64,000 nucleotides of DNA. Origin: Turnera subulata. Lineage: Eukaryota; Streptophyta; Magnoliopsida; Malpighiales; Passifloraceae. The notes under the pieces were generated by a model that worked only from the letters and a program-made list of their open reading frames with translations, was not told the origin of the DNA and did no database searches. This document shows positions 43,880-53,899 of the stretch, in pieces; positions within the stretch are counted from its first letter, which is position 1; each line of letters opens with the position of its first letter. The DNA lies in contig JAKUCV010006706.1 of the NCBI GenBank assembly GCA_028386065.3, positions 267,868-331,867 on the forward strand, in the 5' to 3' direction. The position numbers and the translations under genes were made by a program.

Positions 43880-46800
43880 GAGAAACTTTTAAAAGCACTT
43901 TGCCAAGAGCATAAAGGTTGAAACAAATTTATTAGTTTCAAAATTTGTTTCTAAAAAACATAAAGGATAGAGAATATAAGGGAGTATATCATTGAGATGT
44001 CTCATTTTTTCTCTAATTCTAAAGGCATTAAAGTTACAGCCTACTGCAGTTTTGCTCATATTTGGTATTTATATATCATCTTGCACTCTATGGTGAATCT
44101 AAAGTGAGTAAAATACTCAAAAGGAATCAAGATTTCTTGATAAGATTATTATGTGCAAGAAGATGATATATTTAAAGAGACCATTCAGAAAATGCTTGAT
44201 TGGCAAATTCCTCTAAGGACCACAAAAGAAAAGAGGAAATAAAGTTGTAATTGGGATACCACAAAGGAAAGTGCAAAAGTAACAAGCTTTGGTATTTACT
44301 TATTACTTTTGCAAGAAGGATGGAAATAGTAAAATATCCCAACTATGCTCCATTGGGCGTGTTGAGAAAGGTACTTAGTTTATTTTGAAGTCAATTTGAC
44401 TTATGTACCAAGACACACTTTATGGATAGATTTCAGTTTTACTATTCAGATAAGTGTATCTATGCAAGATTTGCTGATGTGTCAAAAGCCAAATGATGTT
44501 GAGAGATACATCTTTATGGGGCAATGGCATGTAAATAAACTTTTATTGAAGCTCTGAGGGTTTATAGGTTGTTAATGAGAACTGAATTGTATTCGAGTTT
44601 GAGATAGACCTTTCAGTGCCGTCTTTTATACAAAATTTAGTTTATTTCTATTATGGACAAATCGGGTTATTCTTGTCTATTTAGAAATAATGAATTTTAT
44701 ATTTTAGATGGAATTTAGTTTATTTCTATTTTTGGACAAATCTGGTTATTCTTGTCCATTTAGAAATAATAAAATTGGTCTTTAAGAAATTCAAATACTA
44801 TTGGTACTAGTTCTCAATTTGTAAATGACAACCTATATTTAAAGCTTCATATATTGAAATCTTGCATGATAAGGCATGGTACAAAATAGAAATTGACTAA
44901 TATGGAATTAATTTATTATATCTATTATTGGTGGCCACAATGATAGATATAATAAATAAGGTGGAAAATCTCTAAAGCCTTTCTCTTAATTCTTAGAGGT
45001 ATATGGTTTCTAGTACACAATGTTGTGTAAAACTAAGCATGAATGGTATTGCTGAAAGATGCAATAAAATGCTTAAGGACATGGTAAGATATATGATTAG
45101 TCATTATATTTTACCAATTTCGCTCTAAGAAGAAGCACTAAAGATGCAGCTTATATCCTCACTAAGGTTACAGTCAAAGTAATAGCTATTACTCCTTATG
45201 AACTATGGACAAGCTAGAAGCCTAATATTAGGCATCTATTCATTTGGGGTGATCCAACTAAGGGTAGGCCATTTAGGCCAACATAAAGAATTTGGATCTA
45301 AAGATAGGTAGCTACTATTTTGTTAAGTAACTTTGAGTAATTATGGGGTTTCAAGTTTTTTGTCCCACAATCTAGTTATTTTGTGACAGGAATCCAGATT
45401 TCTTGAGGAAATTGAGTTTGGAGGGGAAGATAAGATGGGAAACATTGTCTTTGAAGGGGAACTTATTTCTCTTCTTATGGTTTTTTATAGACAATGATTA
45501 GGTTTCCATCACTGATGTTATTCAAGATAACATTGTATGAGTCTCTCTCTGAAATTCAGAAATCATTCATAAGGTTCAAACTCAACAACCTCAAGAACAA
45601 GTGCCGCTAAAGAATTCCACTTGAGAAAGGAGAAGTGCAAATTCGGATGATTATATTGTCTTTTCCTAAGAACATAAGGATGATGTAGGATTGATGGAAG
45701 ATGATTTTATCAGCTTTCATCAAGTCATAAAGAGTTCTTATCCTCAAAAGTGGAATGATGCCATGAATGATGAGATTAAGTCTATGAAAGATAAAGATAT
45801 TTAGGATCTTGATGAATTGCCTGAAGGTGAGAAACCAATTGGTTACAAATAGTTATTTGACACCAAAAAGACTCAAAGGGCAATTTTGAAAGATATAAGG
45901 CTCGTCTTGTCATAAAGGACTGTACTCAAAAGGGTGGCAATGGTTATAAAGAGTCTTTCCCTCCGGTTTCAAGGAAAGGCTCTTTCAAGATAATACTGGC
46001 ACTTATGGCTCATTTTTCATTGAGCATTAGATGGATATAAAGATTGTGTTTCTCAATGATAACATTAAAGAGACAATTTATATGTTGCAACCATAGAATT
46101 TGTGTTTGTAGACTCAAAGAAAATGGTTTGCAAATTAAAAGAATCCATCAATAAGCTTAAACAAGCTTCCTGTCACTGGTATTACTATTTTTGTCTAATA
46201 ATGATCGCATCAGGTTTTGAGATAGATATAGGCGAAAATTTTTGTATACCATAAGTTCAGTAGGAGTAAAGCTAGTTTCCTGGTTTAATATGTCAATAAC
46301 ATATCATTTGCTAATAGTGAGATATGCATAAAGTACTAACCAAGAAGTTTCTAATACTCTTAGAAACAAAAGATCTTGGTGTAGCCTCTTTTGTCTTTGG
46401 AATTCAGATACATTGAGATTATTCTCGTGGTATTCTTGAACTATCACAAAAGAGTTATCTCGTTAAGGTTCTTAGCAAATTTGGAATAAAGGATTATAAA
46501 CCAGGAAATACCCCTATTTATAAATGAGACAAGTTTAGTCTCAATTAATGCCCCGAGTATAAGATGCAAAATTCATGATGCATCTACAGTTAAAGGTCTG
46601 ATATGTACTCAAGCATGTATGCATCTGGATATAGCATACACTCTTGGGATATTATATAGACAAAAATATCTCAATAACCCTATAGTGGATCACTAAAGAG
46701 CAGCAAAAGGGGTTATACGGTATTTGTAGAGAGTGAAATGTATATGCTCACATACATAAAATTAGAATTTGTGGAGATCATTGGGTATTCTGATTCTAAT

Positions 46801-47120
46801 TTTGTTGGATGCCACTAAGGTAATAGATCCATATTTGGGCTATATTTATTTACTAGCTGATGAAGTTATTTTTTAAAAAGTGTTAAGCAGACACTCAATG
46901 CTTCTTCCAGTATGGCAGCTGAGTTTATAGCCTGTTTTGAGGCATCCTAGTGTGGAATATGGCTACAGAATTGTCACCAGGCTGCAAATTATGGATGGTG
47001 TTGGTAAGCCATTAAGGATGTTGTGTGACAATTAATAAGTCATTGTGTATTCCATCAATAACAGCAACTTATTAAATTTTTGCTGTTAAATAAAGAGTTC
47101 AGAGAAAACAAGTGCATATA
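43880..47120 (+). pseudogene. copia gag-pol, heavily degraded
   Basis: There is no long open frame, but family motifs survive in pieces: a zinc-knuckle relic (FCKKDGNSK, about 44310), an integrase relic (NGIAERCNKMLKDMVRYM, about 45045), RT pieces around 45740-46100 (DLDELPEGEKPIGY-like), an RT thumb (ILELSQKSYLVKVLSKFGIKDYKPG, here split as ILELSQKSYLVKV and LSKFGIKDYKPG, about 46430) and RNase H pieces (YSDSNFVGCH, MAAEFIACFEAS, about 46795-46950). Stops and frameshifts are frequent throughout. 42539-43880 is leader and gag territory without recognisable motifs. Confidence 0.8.
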
Positions 47121-47634
47121 GAACATATTGGGACAAACTCCATTGTTGCAGATCCGCTCTAATTTCTCTAATGGTCAATTCCAAAAGTACTCGTATAACG
47201 AGTATACTCGAAGTCTAAGCAGTAACAAACTGCTTTATGTCAAAGTCACCCTCAAACATAAAACAACAAGAGTAAAAGTCTGCGTGAATCATAAAAGACG
47301 TCTTAAAAGTACATTTGGTTTGTTTATTCTCTGAACATGTTATTATGTTTGATCTCATTAGGTTTGAGGACTAGTTGGAGATAGGCATGTATGATCACAT
47401 TACATGTAATTTTCATGCTACACATCCATACTTGATCTATGTCATTGAATATGTTTGTATGGTGACCGTTGATGGGTCCAGTTACGCATAAAATGTAACA
47501 AAGGCCGCTTTGATCCCATGCTAATGTAGTTGATGGACCAGATTGTTTAAGAAGATGTTTCAAGAAAGACAGTCACTTTTGTGCACACTTTGGAATATAA
47601 TTGTCTCAAGAATAATATAGCCCAAGTGGGAGAT

Positions 47635-48063
47635 TGTTGGAATTATTTAATATATATGGGCTTATATTATTAATTATAATTATATTAAAGACTGTCTAAT
47701 TTTATGGGGCCATTAAGTGATCTATTTTGGGCTCTAGAGACATCTTGTTGGTATGGGCTTTTATGTGTAGAAACCCAATACTAGTAATTAGAGTTTTATG
47801 GGAACCCTAATTGACCTAATATATAAAGGATATAATATAGGGTTGTGGTCCCCAAGATTATTTCTGCGTCAGTTTTCTCTGCCCCATCACAGAAAAACAT
47901 ATACAAGGCGTTGGAACCAAATCTTGGAAGCTCCCAATCCTCCCCGATCAACGTTCAAGTTTGTTCATTATTGATTCAGGTACGCCTTACTATACCTGAT
48001 TATTGTTCTTGATTGTCTAATAATTTATCAAGATTTTTGAGGCATAAAGTAATTATTCTAACA
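47635..48063 (+). repeat. copia 3' LTR
   Basis: 429 bp, preceded by a polypurine tract and followed by the GCGAC target-site duplication. Confidence 0.92.
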
Positions 48064-48323
48064 GCGACAACTAATCAGGAAGAATAGGGTTCCATGAAAG
48101 AAAGAAAACGACACAAAAATGGATCCGTTTTTTTTTTTTTTTCCAATCTCATCAGGGATAACGTTTCCAAAATTTTATTTTGAAAAGACTATTTTGCCCA
48201 CTAATCTATAAAGCAAAAAAATTAAAACAGTCTCGTTTTTTCCCTGTACTGAAAGTGCATATTTGTCCCATTTTGGCCCCGTCTCCTACCACCACCACCT
48301 CACGCCCGCAACCGTTTCGGCCA

Positions 48324-48331
48324 CTATAAGT
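48324..48331 (+). promoter_or_regulatory. TATA-like element of NAC-like gene B
   Basis: CTATAAGT lies about 130 bases upstream of the gene B start, next to a short CA microsatellite. Gene C has CTACAAAT at the equivalent place (about 51179). Confidence 0.45.
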
Positions 48332-48460
48332 ACACACACACACACACCAAGCCCTCGTTTTTTCTTCACACTCTAGCGAGTAGCTAAGCCTTTTGCTTGG
48401 ATTGCATACTAATCGATATATCGGTAAAAGAAACTTGTAGATATATAGATCTAGGGAGCA

Positions 48461-49474
48461 ATGGGAGTAATGGGTTATAAAGTGAGTACCGGAGGAGAGC
48501 TTCAACTTCCGCTTGGGTACAAGTTTGATCCTACCGACAGAGACATCCTGTGTCAGTATTTAAAGAAGAAGATCAACGGAGAAGAAATCATGGTTATAAT
48601 CCCCACCGCCGATGTGTACTCCCGCAGTCCCGCACTGATTTGTACACGTAACTAACTATAATTTTCTCTCTTTTCTTTGTATGTGGTGGGTCTCGTTACA
48701 TGTTCATCTTTTGTTTGACGAATGTCTCTAGCCCTGGAATGCCAAATAGCGCGACTTGTTACTTACTAGAAGCATAATTAGCGAAACGATTTTAAAGCAG
48801 ACCCCCATTAATTGGTTCAATGAGGACCCAGTTGCAGTCCAATTTATTATGATAAAAAGGAGTATTATGTTGGACCGTACGTGTTACACTGATCCGTTGT
48901 GTTAGATTCTAGCTAATTAATACTTTTATCATTTTATATGACTTTGGATTTGGTGTTAGTTTCGATTCGATAACTTAAGATTGTTGTTTCTACATTTGAT
49001 TCAACATATGCAGATCAGGTACGATATGGACTTAGCAACCAGTGGTTTTTCTATACTACTGCTGCTGCAACTGGGGACAATGGTGTTGTCAAGGCTAGGA
49101 ATGGCTGCTACTATGAAGTAATCGGTGAGAGAGATGTTTATGAGGACAACCTTATATGGGTCGGCGTTGTGCGACGATTGGAATATCATTGGGCCAACGG
49201 AACCAAGACTGACTGGGTTGTTGACGAGTTTAGTCTCCCTGATTACGGAGAAACCGCAGCAGTTAATGATGACAAAAAGAAGGTTTAGAGAATAATATAA
49301 TAACCTTTTAATCTAATATGTCTCTTGTTTTGTCTGGTATTCTTTCTTTGGAAATGTATATCTGCTGCTGCTGCTATGTATTAGAATCAGTTTCTGATTT
49401 GTGATGTTCTATATTTGATGTTCTTCCAGGTAGTTATGTGCAGGATTCGTTTCATGCAGCCAATTGAAATCTGA
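48461..49474 (+). CDS. NAC-like gene B, exons 48461-48647, 49014-49282, 49430-49474
   Basis: Predicted protein of 166 residues. Exon 1 is the closest of the three to a true NAC start (LPLGYKFDPTDRDILCQYL, IPTADVYSRSP). Exon 2 carries NQWFFYTT, CYYEVIGERDV and TDWVVDEFSLPD; exon 3 carries VVMCRIRF and stops early at TGA, without the acidic Ser/Glu tail of A and C. Splice sites are ACAC|GTAACT, CATATGCAG|AT, AAG|GTTTAG and TTCTTCCAG|GT, with a phase-1 then a phase-0 intron, as in A. ATG 48461 is first in frame; a second ATG four codons on could also serve. Intron 1 is short and carries the empty site of the Helitron that inflates gene A. No activation domain is visible. Confidence 0.75.
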
Positions 49475-50690
49475 GGTACAACAGGGGAAAATGACGGACA
49501 CAGTCAGGCACACTACTACGATATGAAGGAGTTATTAAGTAAACCCCGCTAGCTTGTTGTTTTTGTGAGTTATAATCAACTTATGTTAGCGCCACGAACC
49601 ATGAAGTGGCAATTTTGGCTAATTACGAAACTGGAGGTTTAGAATTGCTCAGTTGTAATGTAATAAATTTAGTTTAATGCTATTTGGCGTCGGATCTTCA
49701 ATCTTAAATTTCCTGCGGTTTGATGTTAAATTAGTTTTAGGTAAGTCATATTTAAGGATATGGATCTTATTCATGGTCTCAATAGGATGGTAGCACATAT
49801 GATGCTTGAGTGTGCCACAATGGTTCCAAGCTCAACGCCGCAAGAGAAGAGTAGTGGTGAATGTGGCTTTGGTTTTGGGTTGCGGTGTGAATGACAGGCC
49901 TCCCGTCAGAGTTTTAGCCTACAGTTTTTGCAGCATAATTTGGTTAATTAGACTTCTACTCTGATGTGCGGGAAAGGAAATTGGCATAGGAATTGCCATG
50001 AATGAGGAGAGGTCGGATATTGCAAGTGACAATTTAAGAGCTTGCATAGGTGACAAAATGTAAAATGAAAGATGATGATGAGGAACAGGGGAAAGGAGGA
50101 CAATGAAATTTGGGTATGGATAAGATAGATGGTTAAACATGGATGGTAGGGTCAATTCACCCAAATTGAGTTATTGTGGTTAATCAGGAATTTTATGGTA
50201 ATTCTGAGAGTTCGAAGTTTCGAACAGCTTTTTTTTTTTCTCCTTATCTGTAGCTTTGTTAATTTAATTCTAAATTGAGCTCGGTGATTAAATTAAGAAC
50301 TTTACAATTGAAGGGGAGCTGAATTTGACGAAAGCTCGAGAAGATCTTTTGTAATTAATTTCTTTGCTTTTCTTTTTGTGCGAAACTAACCTCTTTATTG
50401 GAAAGCTTTGGATGTTTGGCTTTGATTTTTTAAAATGAAAGAAGATAAGGGAGCAAAAATGGGTGATAGAAAGGGCATATCACACGAAACAAATGTTGGT
50501 AATTGCTCCTGCCCAGCTGCGCCACCTGTAACTACACTACAACTCCACAAGCATAAAAACGTTTCTTATGGGCAGACTGTAAATCTGATATTCTGCGGCT
50601 GAATTGCTGAAGGAACTTCCCCCATAAGCTAAGAAAAGCCTTGCATTTACTAAGGGTATTTCTGTAACTCCCTATACCCCCTTATTGAGA
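49475..50690. repeat. 3' flank of gene B, duplicated downstream of gene C
   Basis: 49490-50690 matches 52270-53540 over most of its length (GCGCCACGAAC, GGAGGTTTAGAATTGCT, GAATGTGGCTTTGGTTTTG, GTGAATGACAGGCCTCCC). No gene is recognised in it. It shows that B and C arose by duplication of a block of roughly 2.8 kb. Confidence 0.75.
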
Positions 50691-50695
50691 GAGAG

Positions 50696-50890
50696 AGAAA
50701 AAAAGCCTAAAAATAACAGTCAACCCAGGGGTTTTTTTCATGTTCGTTTATTCAATTTCACAGAGACACTGCTTCATTTTCTCCGCCCCTAAAATGTCTT
50801 ACACCGCTTTTACCCCTTGGTCCAAACACAAATTCCCCCAAGACAGAAAGAAAAAATAAAAATCAATCATTTTAGTGGTTTGAAAATTTG
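50696..50890 (+). promoter_or_regulatory. truncated copy of the SCC2 upstream region
   Basis: It matches 53541-53735 directly upstream of SCC2 (ATGTTCGTTTATTCAATTTC, GGTCCAAACACAAATTC, AAAAATAAAAATCAATCA, CCATTTTAGT). The match ends inside what is the SCC2 leader in the downstream copy, and no SCC2 coding sequence follows. It is a headless promoter left by the tandem duplication. Confidence 0.7.
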
Positions 50891-51244
50891 TTCAGAAATC
50901 CATATGTTCGATTAATTTGATTTTGATCGTATATTCTATTAGTCTCCCAAAAAGATGGAGCCGTTTTTTTGTCTAATTCCATTTGGAAACATTGTCACGA
51001 TATTCGAATTCTTTTTAAATGACTATATCGTCCGCTAAATTATATATCCATTTCCTATCCATTTCCTGTCTTGAATTGCATACTTGCCCCATTTTGGCCC
51101 ATGTCCTACCACCTCACGCCCAATGGGAGTACAATTTAGACCAACTTGAAGCATCGCACCCGCAACCGTTTTCGGCCACTACAAATACACGCACCAAAGC
51201 CCTAGACTTGGTTGGATATTAGTCGATATCGGTAAAGAGCAATA

Positions 51245-52255
51245 ATGGGTTTCACTATTAAAATGAGTACAGGAGAAGAGCTTGAACTTCCGTCTGGGTA
51301 CAAGTTTGCTCCTACCAAATTGCAAATCCTGTGTTATTATTTGAAGAACAAGATCAACGGAGGAGAATTCCCGGATGTAATCCCCACCGCCGATGTTTAC
51401 TCTGGCAGTCCCGGACGGATTTGTACACGTAATTATATTCCCCTACACATTTGTTTCACTCTTTTTTTTTTTTCAATATGTGCAAATAATATTGTGGGTC
51501 TCGTTATCCTGTTCATCTTTGGTTTGACGCATTGTTTATAGTCCTCGAATGCCAACAGCACGACTTATTATTAGAGCATAATTAGCAAAACGATTTAAAA
51601 GCAAACCCGATTAATTGGTTCAATGGGTCCAACTTAGCATTATGAATATTATATTACATTAGCTTGGATTTGGTATTAGTTTCGTTTCGATGATTTAAGA
51701 TTGCTGTTTCTATGTTGGGTTGTCGACATATGCAGAAGAGGTACCCTTTGCAGAGAGCTAAATTTGGAGATCGCAACGAGTGGTTTTTCTACACTACAGC
51801 TGCAACGGAAAACAATGATGTTATGAAGGCAAGGACTGTTTGCTACTATGAAGTAACCGGTGAGAGAGAGGTTCATGATAAGCACCAAACACTTGTTGGC
51901 CTCGTGCGACGTTTGGAATACCGTTGTGCCGATGGAACCAAGACTGAGTGGGTTGTTGACGAGTTTAGGCTCCCTGATGAAGAAATCGCAGCAGCTGATG
52001 ATGATGATGACAAGAAGAAGGTTTAGAGAAAATTATAATAACTTTTTCAATCTGATATCTCTTTGTTTTGTCTGCTTTCTTTCTTTGGAAAATGTATATC
52101 CCTGCTGTCTGTATCCCTGCTGTCTGTGTGATGTTTTATATTTTGTGTTCTTCCAGGTAATTGTGTGCAGAATTCGCTTCCGGCAGCCTGAAATCTCAAG
52201 CACATCGGAGGAAGATATCTCAAGCTCAACAGAGGAAGATGATACGGAGGAGTAA
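51245..52255 (+). CDS. NAC-like gene C, exons 51245-51428, 51758-52020 (acceptor uncertain), 52157-52255
   Basis: Exon 1 encodes LPSGYKFAPTKLQILCYYLKNK and IPTADVYSGSP. Exon 2 encodes FGDRNEWFFYTT, CYYEVTGEREV and TEWVVDEFRLPD, with an Asp run before KKK. Exon 3 encodes VIVCRIRFRQPE and a longer acidic Ser/Glu tail with a duplicated EED-SS block. The acceptor at the position used by A and B (51735) would bring a stop eight codons into exon 2. An AG 22 bases downstream (51756-51757) restores the frame and gives 181 residues. Gene C is therefore either respliced or null. Confidence 0.62.
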
Positions 52256-53540
52256 TTAAACCCTGCACGCTTTGTGCTTTTTGCTAATTATATATAACTA
52301 ACTGATTTTAACGCCACAAACTATGATGTGGCAAATGTTGTTAATTATTAGTTGACCACGATTCTGGAGGTTTAGAATTGCTGGGTATGTAACAGACTTA
52401 GTTTAATGCTAATTGGCGTCGGACTTTTTAGTCTTAAATTTCATGCGATTTGATGTTCATTTAGTTTTGGGTGGATCATATTCAAGGATATTGATTTTTT
52501 TGATGGTCTCAATAGGATGCTAGCACAAATTTGATGCCTGAGTGCGCTACAATGGTTCCATTCCAAGCTGAAGGAACGCCACAAGAGGAGAAGTGGTGAA
52601 TGTGGCTTTGGTTTTGCATTGCGGTGTGAATGACAGGCCTCCCATTAAGAGTTATAGAATGCAGTATTTGCAGCATAATTTCGTTAGACTTCTATTCTGA
52701 TGTGGGGGCAATGGAATTGCCATAGGGGAGAAGAGACTGATATTGCAAGTGGCAATTTAAGAGATTACATAAGTGGCAAATATATAAAATGGGAGATGAT
52801 GATGATGATAAAAAATAGGGGGAAGGAGGACGATCAAATTTGGGATGGACAGGCAAAGTTGGTTATGAGAATGTTATTCATGAACTTTATAGAAAAAAAA
52901 AAAGAGATAGACAAACGAAAACGGTAGGGTCAATTCACTCTTCAGGTGGTTAATCAGGAATTTTATGGTAATTCTGAAAGAGTTACAGCCTTACAGGTTC
53001 CGGCAGTCTTTCTTTTTCCCCTTTTTGTAGCTCTGTTTATCCTTTTAACAAAAACGTAAGAGGATATGTAAAAGTAAAACCGTCAAAATACGTTCTAAAT
53101 CGAGGTTCGATTATTAAATTAAGAACTTTATAATTAGAGGGGTGGTTGCATTTGACGGGACGATTTTTTGTAATTAATCTCTTTGTTTATTTTTTTGTGC
53201 GAAATTAATCTCTTTATTGGAAAGCCATGGATGTTTCGCTTTGATTTTGGAAAATGAAAGAAGAAAAGAGAGCAGAAATGGTAGATAGAAAAAAGGGAAT
53301 ATCACACGAAACAAGTGTTGGTACTTGCTCCTGCACCACCTGTGACTTGCAGCAACTGTTGCTACAAGTACAACTCCCCACAGGCAGGCATAACAAACGT
53401 TTCTTATTATCGCAGACTAGAAAAAGAAAAAGAATCACTTTAAATTCTGCAGCCGAATTACTCGAGAAACTTCTCATGTAAGCTGAAAATCCTTGCATTT
53501 ATGAAGGACATTTCTGTAACTCGACATAATCCCTATCAAG
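52256..53540. repeat. 3' flank of gene C, paralogous to 49475-50690
   Basis: Contains the same blocks as the flank of gene B, with small indels. No gene recognised. It runs into the intact SCC2 upstream region. Confidence 0.7.
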
Positions 53541-53899
53541 GAAAAAAAACTAAAAACAACAGTCAACCAAGGGGGGTTTTTTTTTTTTAAATGTTCGTTT
53601 ATTCAATTTCGCACAAACACTACATTTTCTCTACCCCTAATCCGCTTTACTCCCCGGTCCAAACACAAATTCTCCCAAAGGAGGAAGAGAAAAAATAAAA
53701 ATCAATCACTTTCCCCGCCATTTTAGTCGTTTCCTCTCCCCAATTCCTCTCCGTCCTAGGGCTCCCACTCCCTGGTCTCCTCCCGATTTAACCCACGGTG
53801 TCTTCCTCTGTTAACCCTCAGTTCCCGCATTATTACGCCGGTACCACTCCTTCCACCACTTCATGCTCTTCCTCCTCCTCCTATCCGGTTAACCAATCG
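53541..53899 (+). promoter_or_regulatory. SCC2 upstream region and leader
   Basis: A T/A-rich block followed by CT-rich leader sequence (53700-53790). No TATA box is clear, as is common for housekeeping genes. The first part is duplicated at 50696-50890. Confidence 0.5.

Larger units (their letters stand above)
42110..48063 (+). mobile_element. Ty1/copia element with near-identical LTRs and decayed interior
   Basis: Two 429-bp LTRs (42110-42538 and 47635-48063) start TGTTGGAATT and end TTATTCTAACA. A perfect TSD, GCGAC, lies at 42105-42109 and 48064-48068. The primer-binding site after the left LTR reads TGGTAGCGGAGCC and the tract before the right LTR AAGTGGGAGAT. By eye the LTRs differ at 7 of 429 positions. 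The host site, GCGACAACTAATCA, is the NAC-like array promoter, so the element separates unit A from unit B. Confidence 0.92.
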
